NCBI RefSeq assembly: GCF_014773275.1 | Contig: NZ_JACWMW010000002.1 | Span: 1,343,280-1,407,279 of the forward strand | Source of the DNA: Mucilaginibacter rigui | Lineage (GTDB): Bacteria > Bacteroidota > Bacteroidia > Sphingobacteriales > Sphingobacteriaceae | Direction: 5' to 3' | Length of the DNA stretch: 64,000 bases | Part shown: positions 8,982-17,437 of the stretch, piece after piece | Numbering within the stretch: the first letter of the stretch is position 1 | Layout of the letters: each line of letters begins with the position of its first letter | Program-made: the position numbers and the translations under genes | The notes under the pieces: model-generated | The model's input: only the letters and a program-made list of their open reading frames with translations | Database searches by the model: none | What the model was told of the DNA's origin: nothing

Positions 8982-10177
8982 AGAAAAAGATCCTGATTTT
9001 TGGCTACTTGCCAAAAGATAAAGGTGGTAAACAGGAAACGGGCCTGGCAACCGGCATATTTGATCTTCATAACGCAATAGCCGGTTTAGAGACTGACTAT
9101 GACATCCTTTTTGCAAGTACGGATATTAGCACCACATCCACGATCAGCAATCTGAAAGTAACGGGCTGGAATAAATCAAACCTGTTAAAATGGATGCTGA
9201 AAAACCCGTTTAAATTTTTAGTGCTGGCGTATCGTGCATTTTACCTGAAGCTGTTTTTTAGACAACCTTTTTCAAGGGGGGTAGGGTATTTTTTATTTTT
9301 CCAAAGCTTAACAGATTCATTTAATCCCGATATCATTCACTTTCATGGCGCGCGTTGGGGATTGTATGGAAATTATGTTTTTGGAGGGAAAAGCAAAAAA
9401 GTATTACGTATTCACGGGATGAATGGTTATGATGAAAATATCGACGATTATCTGTCGTTCAGAAAAATCGAAAAGTTTCTATTTACTAAAAGTACGTATC
9501 AGCTAATTACGTTTGTAGCTACAGATGTTATGAACGACTTTCAGATCAAATACGGTAACCCGGTTTGCCGGGCCGTATCTATATTGAATGGCTACAATCA
9601 AGAGGTTTTTTATTTTGATGATAATATTGTTAAAGATGTAAGTTTTATAAAGTTGCTTACTTTTTCAACTGTATACTCAAGAAAAGGGCAGTTGAATGTA
9701 ATGAAAGCCATAGTTAAAGCTAATTTAACAAAGCAAATAACGTACACCTGCATAGGGAACGCAGACGCTGCATATTTAAAAGAGATTGTGAAACTTAGCG
9801 CCGAAAACGATGTGAAGTTTGATCATATTTCTTATTTACCACAAAACCAACTAAAAGATTATATAGGCAAGGCCGATTTTATGATCTTACCCAGCACAAG
9901 TGAGGGTTTTGGTAAAGTATATATTGAGAGTATTGCTTGCGGTACGCCTGTTATGCTTCCTGCCGAATTACCGCTGGCCAAGGAGCCCGGCATACTAAAT
10001 CAAACAAATGCCATTGTTCTTAAAGACGGATCGGTAGAGGAGATCGCAAATGTTTTAGAGCGTATTGGTGAACGTAAATTTGACAGGAGTGAAGTAGCAT
10101 CATCTGTCATTCAGTTGCAGTGGGATAACCTGGCTTTAAAATATGTAGGCGAGTACGATAGGTTGATGTATAATTAA
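8978..10177 (+). CDS. Family 4 glycosyltransferase
   Basis: A 399-residue GT-B glycosyltransferase. The N-terminal half contains the donor-side glycine-rich segment GYLPKDKGGKQETG. The C-terminal half carries the retaining-GT signature STSEGFGKVYIESIACGTP (about residues 307-325), the usual E-x7-E motif. It probably adds one sugar to the lipid-linked unit on the cytoplasmic face. Donor and acceptor are unknown. It overlaps the flippase gene by four bases and is followed after five bases by the candidate nonulosonate transferase. Confidence 0.87.
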   Translation: MKKKILIFGYLPKDKGGKQETGLATGIFDLHNAIAGLETDYDILFASTDISTTSTISNLKVTGWNKSNLLKWMLKNPFKFLVLAYRAFYLKLFFRQPFSRGVGYFLFFQSLTDSFNPDIIHFHGARWGLYGNYVFGGKSKKVLRIHGMNGYDENIDDYLSFRKIEKFLFTKSTYQLITFVATDVMNDFQIKYGNPVCRAVSILNGYNQEVFYFDDNIVKDVSFIKLLTFSTVYSRKGQLNVMKAIVKANLTKQITYTCIGNADAAYLKEIVKLSAENDVKFDHISYLPQNQLKDYIGKADFMILPSTSEGFGKVYIESIACGTPVMLPAELPLAKEPGILNQTNAIVLKDGSVEEIANVLERIGERKFDRSEVASSVIQLQWDNLALKYVGEYDRLMYN

Positions 10178-10182
10178 AAGTA

Positions 10183-11559
10183 ATGAGCGCGGTTACAGGT
10201 AAAGTTGTATTAAAAAATAAAGAAGAATTCTTATTAAACGAAATAAGGCTTAGGTTCCCGTTTTCGATGATTAAGATATCTGAGCGGCATAAAGATATAT
10301 GCGAATATATTGCTAACAGATCTGGTATTAAAGATAACATGCAGGTTAAACTTTACGTTAACCTCTTATTCCTTAAATCAGAAAAGGCAAAAATCATAAC
10401 AGCCTTATCATTAATAAATGATAAATACGGAATAGCGGTCATCGAAAGTAATATCATCTCAGATGATTTTTTAGAAATTTTCCCTAATACAAAGCTAAAT
10501 TATACCACAGGCGATAATAATTACTTAGATAATCAATCCTTAAAAGCACTTTTCTTAAAATACTTTGTGAACCGGGCGTTCAGAATTTTTAAAAGAAAAA
10601 TTGATGGTGATAGTTATATAAGGGCTTGGGTAGAGGTAAGTTCAAACATTTACAGTAAACAGTTTCCAACTGCGGTAATTTATTTATACCCATTTTTTTT
10701 AAACTATTCCCGGGCATGGGCTTTTTATAAATTCCTTTTTAAAAACCACCGTAAGCAAGTTAGTTTAATGGGTGTCCCATATTCAATAAAACCACTTATT
10801 AAATTGTTATTATCAAAAAACAACGATAACAACATACTTAATTTTGAATATAGCGGGTACTACAAACATTTTAAAGATTTTAAAAACGCGAAAGAATTAT
10901 TTACTACGGACGAGTTTGAGCCCGGGTCATTGGTGCTCCACCACCTATTAAAAGCAAACGGTTGCCATATTACCAATACAGCACACGGTATTGGTACTTA
11001 CAGTCCATTTGTTGAATATTCTGATTTTTATGTTTTTAATGAGATCCAGCGTAAATTTTACGAAAAAAGGAACGATTGTAACATACTATTGCATACCGAT
11101 ACTAAAGTAGAGCCAGTTATAAACCAACTAAATATAAGAAACGCCGAGTATTGCTTAGTGTTGATTGATCAGGGCGAACTTACCCGGTATAATTTATATT
11201 TTGAGAATGAATTGCAGTTAAAGCTATATAGCGACGTAAAAGATATTGCTGATAATTTAAATATGCCGGTGATGTTAAAGGTGCATCCAAACAGAAGCGG
11301 TAGCAGTTTAGAAAAACTAAAAGCCAACTTCCCGCATTTGCAGATTATTAATAATAAGGAAGAATGGGGCAACAAACAGCCAATTTTTATAAATCTGTAT
11401 TCAACCCTATACCTTGGATGGAAAAATCTGGGTAGGTTCTATTTCATTAATAAAGGATTTTTTGAGCCAGGCGTATACTTTGATGGCATTACATCATGCA
11501 TGATTGAACAGTTGGAGAGCAAAATAAAAGATGATATAAAATATGAAGCAACAGCTTAA
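10183..11559 (+). CDS. Unrecognised GT-B-like protein, candidate nonulosonate (legionaminyl) transferase
   Basis: A 458-residue soluble protein with no family I can name with certainty. The C-terminal half has features reminiscent of bacterial sialyl- and polysialyltransferases (GT38/GT52/GT80). These are a D-Q-G triplet at 329-331 (compare the D/E-D/E-G motif), an HP dipeptide at 368-369 in MLKVHPNR, and a later S-T pair at 407-408. A TAHGIGTY segment at 266-273 resembles the HG loop of capsule GT-B enzymes. A CMP-nonulosonate is made by the genes just upstream and needs a transferase, and no other gene here is an obvious one. The similarity is motif-level only. It overlaps the next gene by 17 bases. 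Confidence 0.5.
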   Translation: MSAVTGKVVLKNKEEFLLNEIRLRFPFSMIKISERHKDICEYIANRSGIKDNMQVKLYVNLLFLKSEKAKIITALSLINDKYGIAVIESNIISDDFLEIFPNTKLNYTTGDNNYLDNQSLKALFLKYFVNRAFRIFKRKIDGDSYIRAWVEVSSNIYSKQFPTAVIYLYPFFLNYSRAWAFYKFLFKNHRKQVSLMGVPYSIKPLIKLLLSKNNDNNILNFEYSGYYKHFKDFKNAKELFTTDEFEPGSLVLHHLLKANGCHITNTAHGIGTYSPFVEYSDFYVFNEIQRKFYEKRNDCNILLHTDTKVEPVINQLNIRNAEYCLVLIDQGELTRYNLYFENELQLKLYSDVKDIADNLNMPVMLKVHPNRSGSSLEKLKANFPHLQIINNKEEWGNKQPIFINLYSTLYLGWKNLGRFYFINKGFFEPGVYFDGITSCMIEQLESKIKDDIKYEATA

Positions 11560-12028
11560 GAGTTTTAGGAGAAACATACTAGGAGGCTACAGGCTTTTTA
11601 AACTACAGTTTTTTTCGTCGCGACTTAAGGTGGGGAAAGGTTTTTTTTGTGGTGTTAATTGCTTCATGAGCTCAAAGAACACTATATCAATTGGCAACAA
11701 TTTTTATATGGGCAATAATTGCCACCTGGCAGCAAACGCAATTATTGGTGACGATGTTTTATTTGCCTCATTTGTATCATTAGTAGGGGGCGATCACAAA
11801 ATTGATAATATAAAAACAACAATGCGGTTATCTGGCCGTAATGAATTAAAAACAATTATTATTAAAGATAATGTGTGGATAGGGCATGGCGCAATTATTA
11901 TGCACGGTGTGTGCATTGAAACTGGCGCTGTTGTAGCAGCTGGATCAGTGGTTACCAAAAATATTGAAGCAAATGCAATATATGGCGGTAACCCGGCAAA
12001 ATTTATACGTTATAGAAAGAATACATAG
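11543..12028 (+). CDS. Hexapeptide-repeat acyltransferase (LbH family)
   Basis: A 161-residue protein built of left-handed beta-helix turns (ISIGNNFYMGNNCHLAANAIIGDDVLFA and similar), with the active-site-like GGDHKID loop and a closing GNPAKFIRYR. The fold is that of WcaF/CysE-like O-acetyltransferases. It probably acetylates a sugar of the repeat unit in the cytoplasm. It starts inside the preceding gene and ends four bases before the oxidoreductase ATG. Confidence 0.8.
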   Translation: MKQQLKSFRRNILGGYRLFKLQFFSSRLKVGKGFFCGVNCFMSSKNTISIGNNFYMGNNCHLAANAIIGDDVLFASFVSLVGGDHKIDNIKTTMRLSGRNELKTIIIKDNVWIGHGAIIMHGVCIETGAVVAAGSVVTKNIEANAIYGGNPAKFIRYRKNT

Positions 12029-12032
12029 CACT

Positions 12033-14156
12033 ATGAAACAAATTATTCAGGATATTAAAAGCGGTGGTACAATCTTAGAAGAAGTACCGGCACCAATAGT
12101 AAAAAGAGGGCAAGTTTTAATTCAAACCACCAGGAGCCTGGTTTCTTTAGGCACCGAACGGATGCTGGTTGAATTTGGCAAGGCTAATTTTTTGCAAAAG
12201 GCCCGTCAACAGCCCGATAAGGTAAAACAGGTACTTGATAAAGTAAAAACAGATGGCTTAAAACCTACTCTGGAAGCTGTTTTTAATAAGTTAGGGCAGC
12301 CATTACCATTAGGGTATTGTAATGTAGGTAAAGTTATTGCTGTAGGCAGCGGGGTAACCGACTTTGTAGTAGGCGACCGTGTTGCATCAAATGGCAATCA
12401 TGCCGAATACGTTTCTATCCCTCAAAATTTAGTTGCCAAAATACCGGACGATGTAACTGACGATGAAGCCGCTTTTACTGTAATAGGCGCAATTGGCCTT
12501 CAGGGGATACGTTTACTTGCACCTACTTTGGGCGAAACGGTTGTAGTAGTGGGCTTAGGGCTTATTGGCCTGTTAACTGCTCAGTTATTAAAGGCAAATG
12601 GTTGTCGTGTAATTGGTTTTGATTATGATTCTCAAAAAGTAAAACTAGCTTCCGAGTTTGGAATTATTGCTGTAAACCCGGCCGATGGAACCGACCAGGT
12701 TCAGTATGTAGAATCGCTAACAAATGGCATTGGTGCCGATGGCGTTATTATTACCGCATCTAACAAAGGGAACGAGATAATTGCCCAATCGGCAAAAATG
12801 TCAAGAAAAAGAGGAAGGATAGTGCTGGTTGGTGTTATTGGCCTTGATATAAGCCGTGCCGATTTCTATGAGAAAGAATTAACGTTTCAGGTATCATGCT
12901 CATATGGCCCGGGCAGATATGACGAAGATTATGAGCAAAAAGGGCAAGATTATCCTCTGGCTTTTGTAAGATGGACTGAAAAGAGAAATTTTGAAGCAGT
13001 TTTACAGGCAATAAGCCAAAAGCAGGTGAACGTTACATCGCTTATAACGGAGCATGTAACGCTTGATGATTACGATAAAATTTATGGTAATATATCTAAC
13101 TCAAAAGCAATAGCTTCTATTATAACTTACAGTGAAAAAAGCGAAGAGCCGGGCAGGGTGATTGCCATAAACGATGGTGTATTTACCGGAGGCAAAGGTA
13201 TTTTAGGGGTAATTGGTGCGGGTAACTTTACAAGCGCCATGATATTACCATCGTTAAAAAAAACGCCTGCCGTAGTAAAATACATTGTTAGCTCGGGTGG
13301 TTTATCAGGCACCACATTGGCAAAAAAATTTGGCATACTAAACTCCGCCACCGACTATAAAAATGTATTAACTGATAAGGAAGTAGACCTAATACTTATT
13401 ACTACCCGCCACAATTTACACGCTGGTATGGTTGTTGAAGCTTTAAATGCCGGCAAACATGTATTTGTTGAAAAACCATTGGCTTTAAATAAAGAAGAGC
13501 TTGATGGAATTTTAGCAGTGTATGGTGCAACCCAAAAAACAATTACAGTAGGTTTTAACAGGCGCTTTGCTCCGTTCTCTAAGAAAATGAAATCGTTATT
13601 AGGCAAAGGGGAAACACCGGTGAATATTGTAGCAACAATGAATGCGGGGTTTATACCGGGCAATGCCTGGGTACATGACCTGGCCATTGGCGGCGGGCGC
13701 ATAATTGGAGAGGCTTGCCATTTTATTGACCTTTGCAGTTTTCTTACCGGGTCGAAAGTGAAAGCGGTATGTATGAATGCGATGGGTACAAACCCTGACG
13801 AACAAACAGATAACGCCTCCATATTGTTAAAGTACGAGAATGGTTCTAACGCAGTAATAAATTATTTTGCAAACGGTAGCAAAGCTTATTCAAAAGAACG
13901 CATTGAGGTTTATAGCCAGGAGAAAACCCTGGTAATGGATAACTGGCGCAAACTGAGCGGGTTTGGCTTTAAAGGATTTTCCTCAGAATCATCCGGACAA
14001 AACAAAGGGCATTTAGATCAGTTTAAGCTTTTGGTAAACAGCGTGCAAAGCGGTGGCGATGCAATTATCCCTATGGATGAAATTGTTAATACTACTTTAG
14101 CAAGCTTTGCCGCAATTGATAGCCTAAAGCAAGGCACTTGGATTAATATAACGTAA
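12033..14156 (+). CDS. Two-domain oxidoreductase: zinc-type alcohol dehydrogenase fused to Gfo/Idh/MocA
   Basis: A 707-residue fusion from the ATG at 12033; an upstream in-frame ATG at 11964 lies inside the acyltransferase gene and adds non-homologous residues. Residues about 1-350 are a medium-chain dehydrogenase/reductase with a VVVVGLGLIGLL nucleotide-binding motif. Residues about 385-700 are a Gfo/Idh/MocA oxidoreductase with GVIGAGNFTS, the EKPLALN motif and a GGRIIGEACHFIDL helix. Such fusions occur in exopolysaccharide clusters beside heparinase-like and WecB genes, as here. The reaction is unknown; C-oxidation or epimerisation of a nucleotide sugar or of a glycan residue is possible. 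Confidence 0.85.
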   Translation: MKQIIQDIKSGGTILEEVPAPIVKRGQVLIQTTRSLVSLGTERMLVEFGKANFLQKARQQPDKVKQVLDKVKTDGLKPTLEAVFNKLGQPLPLGYCNVGKVIAVGSGVTDFVVGDRVASNGNHAEYVSIPQNLVAKIPDDVTDDEAAFTVIGAIGLQGIRLLAPTLGETVVVVGLGLIGLLTAQLLKANGCRVIGFDYDSQKVKLASEFGIIAVNPADGTDQVQYVESLTNGIGADGVIITASNKGNEIIAQSAKMSRKRGRIVLVGVIGLDISRADFYEKELTFQVSCSYGPGRYDEDYEQKGQDYPLAFVRWTEKRNFEAVLQAISQKQVNVTSLITEHVTLDDYDKIYGNISNSKAIASIITYSEKSEEPGRVIAINDGVFTGGKGILGVIGAGNFTSAMILPSLKKTPAVVKYIVSSGGLSGTTLAKKFGILNSATDYKNVLTDKEVDLILITTRHNLHAGMVVEALNAGKHVFVEKPLALNKEELDGILAVYGATQKTITVGFNRRFAPFSKKMKSLLGKGETPVNIVATMNAGFIPGNAWVHDLAIGGGRIIGEACHFIDLCSFLTGSKVKAVCMNAMGTNPDEQTDNASILLKYENGSNAVINYFANGSKAYSKERIEVYSQEKTLVMDNWRKLSGFGFKGFSSESSGQNKGHLDQFKLLVNSVQSGGDAIIPMDEIVNTTLASFAAIDSLKQGTWINIT

Positions 14157-14166
14157 TAAAAAGCGC

Positions 14167-16332
14167 ATGAAAAATTTAACCGGCAAACACAATTTCTATA
14201 TCAACTATTTAGCACAATTTTTTCTTGTGTGCGCATTTTGCGTGGGTTGCACGGTTAAAGGTAAAGCACAAAATATCGCTTTAAATAAGCCATACACTTT
14301 ATCGGTTTTACCAAACTATAATTTAACCGCCCCGTCTACTGATAAAACGTCATTAACTGATGGTAGCTATACAAGCGGAAAATTGTGGACAAATAAAACC
14401 ACAGTAGGCTGGACAAGAAGGAACGATGTTACTATAACTATCGATTTGCAACGCCAGGCGCCGGTAAGAGCAGTCAATTTTAACTCTGTTAGGGGGAGCG
14501 AGGCCGGTGTTAACTTTCCTGCTAATATTTATGTATTTATAAGCAGCGATAACCAAAACTATGCTTACTTAGGTGATGCCGCTCAGACTGATGATAACGC
14601 CTCTGGAACTTATAAGGTTGAAAAATTTAGCGTTGATAATTTAAACGCTACCGGACGGTATGTTAAATTGGTGGTTGTGCCAAACGGAAAATTTATTTTT
14701 TGTGATGAGATAGAGATCATAAGGGGCAATGGTGTGGCTAAGGCTATTGCAAAAAACATCCCTGTTGCCAAAATTAAAGATGTTGTTGATTCTTTAACCC
14801 AAGCGACATCTGATAAAAAAGACCTTGCAAGAAAAGGTTACAGTATAACCACAATGGCTAATAAAAGTATTGCACAAGTTAAGGGCGAAATTGGTGTTGC
14901 CAATGCCAATAAGTTAAAGAAAAGCTTTGCTACCAGCTTTGTCATTGAAAAGTATAATCCCTGGGATACCTTAAGCGCAATAAGAAAGCCTGTTGCAGCT
15001 AATGGGCCGTTATTATATGATTTTGCAATTAGTGTAGGTGGCGTTCAATATGGAGCTTTTGTGATTACCAACACTAATACCACATCGCAAACTGTTTCAT
15101 TTAACATAAATAATAATCCTTCAATTGCATCAATAGATTTATTTGAAGGCCGACAGGTACCATCGTTAGATGGCTCGCAGGTAGTAGACCCGCTTGTACC
15201 TATCATGAGAAACGCGAATGTGCAACCCGGAGAATCAAAAATGTTTGTGTTTAAGGTTACAGGGAAAGCATCTGCTACCGCTGCATCATCAACTATAGGT
15301 ATAACTTCGCAAGGGTTTAACAGCAGCATCAGTGTAAATACAAATATTATAAATATATCTGGGGCTGCAGATAATGACATTAACACCGTTAATTGGGCTT
15401 ACCTGAATTACCCCATGTTAAAAAATATCAAAGCTGCCGCCGTTAAAGATTTAAAGGACCACCATATAAACACATTTGTAATACCTGCTAAGGTTATACC
15501 TAAACCGGGCGATTTTAATTTTACCGCTTTAAACGCCTATATACAAAATATAAAACCGGCAAAAAACATTTTGTTATTTGCCAACTATAGCGCGGCTGCC
15601 AACCAAAGCTCAGACCCTAACGTGAAATTCATGACTGATGCGTGGAAAGCAAATTTCATAAAGTGGTATGCTGCTATGATCGCTACTATTAAAAATAACG
15701 GCGGGATAACAAATATTTACCTGTACCCATATGATGAGGCGCGTAAAAATGATATCACTGCTTTTAATGTATTTGCAAAATGGGCTAAACAGAGTGTCTC
15801 AAATTTAAAGCTGTTCGGAACCTTAACAAATGCGGATGCTATAAAACAGGTTAGCCCCTATTTAAGTGTATCTGAAGTAAAGAATGACGCGTCTTTATTA
15901 GCAGCAATTGCTGCCAGTCAGTCAGACGTTTGGATATACGATACAAAAGGCGTATCGAGATCATTATCGCCATATCAGTATTACCGGTTAATGGCTTGGA
16001 ATGCATTTGCAAAAGGCTTAAAAGGTATTGGATTTTGGAACTATGCCGATATAGGGAGTGACAGAAGCACCAATCTTATTTCGGCACCGTTTAAAAATGT
16101 AGGGAATGATTTTGCAGTTATCTATAATTCGCCAGACAATGGTATAATTACAAGCAGGAGGTGGGAGGCTTTCAAGCTTGGAATTGAAGATTATCGAATT
16201 ATAAGTACATACAGCAAAAAATTTGGGGTTCAAAAAACAAAAGATCTTGTACTGTCAGTCACCTCAGCCCCATCATCATTAAATAAAGCCGACGAGGTAA
16301 GAAACAGGATGATCAAAGAATTAGTAAACTAA
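14167..16332 (+). CDS. Secreted discoidin-like/DUF4091 protein
   Basis: A 721-residue exported protein. Residues 1-35 form a signal peptide ending near KGKAQ. About 37-190 resemble an F5/8-type (discoidin) carbohydrate-binding beta-sandwich. About 400-715 look like a TIM-barrel region ending in DUF4091, with YPYDEARK near 519 and RRWEAFKLGIEDYRI near 662. DUF4091 proteins are glycoside-hydrolase-like, and the acidic D/E in YPYDEA could be catalytic. It is the only clearly secreted protein in the biosynthetic operon, so it may trim, modify or bind the exported polysaccharide. Activity is not established. It starts 11 bases after the oxidoreductase. Confidence 0.75.
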   Translation: MKNLTGKHNFYINYLAQFFLVCAFCVGCTVKGKAQNIALNKPYTLSVLPNYNLTAPSTDKTSLTDGSYTSGKLWTNKTTVGWTRRNDVTITIDLQRQAPVRAVNFNSVRGSEAGVNFPANIYVFISSDNQNYAYLGDAAQTDDNASGTYKVEKFSVDNLNATGRYVKLVVVPNGKFIFCDEIEIIRGNGVAKAIAKNIPVAKIKDVVDSLTQATSDKKDLARKGYSITTMANKSIAQVKGEIGVANANKLKKSFATSFVIEKYNPWDTLSAIRKPVAANGPLLYDFAISVGGVQYGAFVITNTNTTSQTVSFNINNNPSIASIDLFEGRQVPSLDGSQVVDPLVPIMRNANVQPGESKMFVFKVTGKASATAASSTIGITSQGFNSSISVNTNIINISGAADNDINTVNWAYLNYPMLKNIKAAAVKDLKDHHINTFVIPAKVIPKPGDFNFTALNAYIQNIKPAKNILLFANYSAAANQSSDPNVKFMTDAWKANFIKWYAAMIATIKNNGGITNIYLYPYDEARKNDITAFNVFAKWAKQSVSNLKLFGTLTNADAIKQVSPYLSVSEVKNDASLLAAIAASQSDVWIYDTKGVSRSLSPYQYYRLMAWNAFAKGLKGIGFWNYADIGSDRSTNLISAPFKNVGNDFAVIYNSPDNGIITSRRWEAFKLGIEDYRIISTYSKKFGVQKTKDLVLSVTSAPSSLNKADEVRNRMIKELVN

Positions 16333-16339
16333 ACCAACA

Positions 16340-17431
16340 ATGCTTATATCTATTATCGCGGGTGCACGGCCCAATTTTATGAAAATAGCACCAATAATTA
16401 GCGCTATTGAAAATGCTATATCTAATGGCAAAAAAATAAATTATAGATTGATACACACCGGCCAGCATTATGACAAGAAAATGTCTGGTGATTTTTTTGA
16501 GCAGTTAGGAATACCCGAACCCAATGCCAATCTTGCGGCTGGGGGCGGAACCCAGGCGGAGCAAACAGCAGCAATTATGGTAGGCTTCGAAAAAGAATTA
16601 ATGGCCAATCCCGCTGATATTGTATTAGTTGTTGGCGATGTTACATCTACAATGGCTTGTGCAATTGTTGCCCAAAAGCTACATGTAAAAGTTGCCCATG
16701 TTGAAGCGGGGATACGGTCTGGAGACTGGACAATGCCCGAAGAGATAAACCGTCTGGTAACTGATAGCATAACGAATTACTTTTTTACCACTACCAAAAT
16801 TGCAGGCGATAACCTTATTAAAACAGGTGTAACTGATGATCGTATTTTCTTTGTGGGGAACACGATGATAGATACGCTACTAAAAAATAAGCACCAATTT
16901 ATAAAACCCGCTATTTGGGATACCCTGGGTTTAGAAAGTGGTAAATATGTTGTTATGACTTTGCACAGGCCTGCAAATGTTGATGAAGAAGGTAAATTAA
17001 AAGAATTACTGCAGGAGATCATAAACAATAGCAATGATCTTCATTTGGTATTCCCGGTGCATCCCCGCACCGCTAAAATTTTACAAGGCTTAGGCATAGC
17101 CGACCCGCGCCTGCACATGATAGAACCATTAGGTTACCTTGAATTTAATTACTTGGTTGAACGGGCAAAAGTGGTTGTAACCGACTCTGGTGGCATAACA
17201 GAAGAAACTACTGTAATGGGAGTGCCTTGCATGACATTACGTGACAATACCGAACGCCCCGAAACTATTACAATAGGCACAAACGAACTTTTAGGAACCA
17301 ACCCTAACGCAATTAAGCCTGCGTTTGAAAAGCTTTTTAAAGGTGAATGGAAAGAGGGTGGAATCCCCGAACTTTGGGATGGTAAAACAGGGGAACGGAT
17401 TGTTGATGCGCTTTTAAAACTACAGCAATAA
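16340..17431 (+). CDS. wecB: Non-hydrolysing UDP-GlcNAc 2-epimerase
   Basis: A 363-residue GT-B-like enzyme interconverting UDP-GlcNAc and UDP-ManNAc. Family motifs are GARPNFMKIAPI at the start, HTGQHYDKKMSGDFF, VAHVEAGIRSGD, MTLHRPANVD, FPVHPRT and TDSGGITEET. Length matches WecB/MnaA. It provides a ManNAc-type donor, or a precursor for the neighbouring two-domain oxidoreductase. No WecC-type dehydrogenase is seen nearby. It lies seven bases after the DUF4091 gene. Confidence 0.93.
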   Translation: MLISIIAGARPNFMKIAPIISAIENAISNGKKINYRLIHTGQHYDKKMSGDFFEQLGIPEPNANLAAGGGTQAEQTAAIMVGFEKELMANPADIVLVVGDVTSTMACAIVAQKLHVKVAHVEAGIRSGDWTMPEEINRLVTDSITNYFFTTTKIAGDNLIKTGVTDDRIFFVGNTMIDTLLKNKHQFIKPAIWDTLGLESGKYVVMTLHRPANVDEEGKLKELLQEIINNSNDLHLVFPVHPRTAKILQGLGIADPRLHMIEPLGYLEFNYLVERAKVVVTDSGGITEETTVMGVPCMTLRDNTERPETITIGTNELLGTNPNAIKPAFEKLFKGEWKEGGIPELWDGKTGERIVDALLKLQQ

Positions 17432-17437
17432 TTAACT

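Noticed and set aside
11964..12032. Upstream in-frame ATG for the two-domain oxidoreductase
   Set aside because: It lies within the acyltransferase gene, adds non-homologous residues, and the ATG at 12033 comes just after the preceding stop.
13355..13822. 155-codon minus-strand frame in the oxidoreductase gene
   Set aside because: It is a complement shadow of the Gfo/Idh/MocA domain, low in sequence plausibility.
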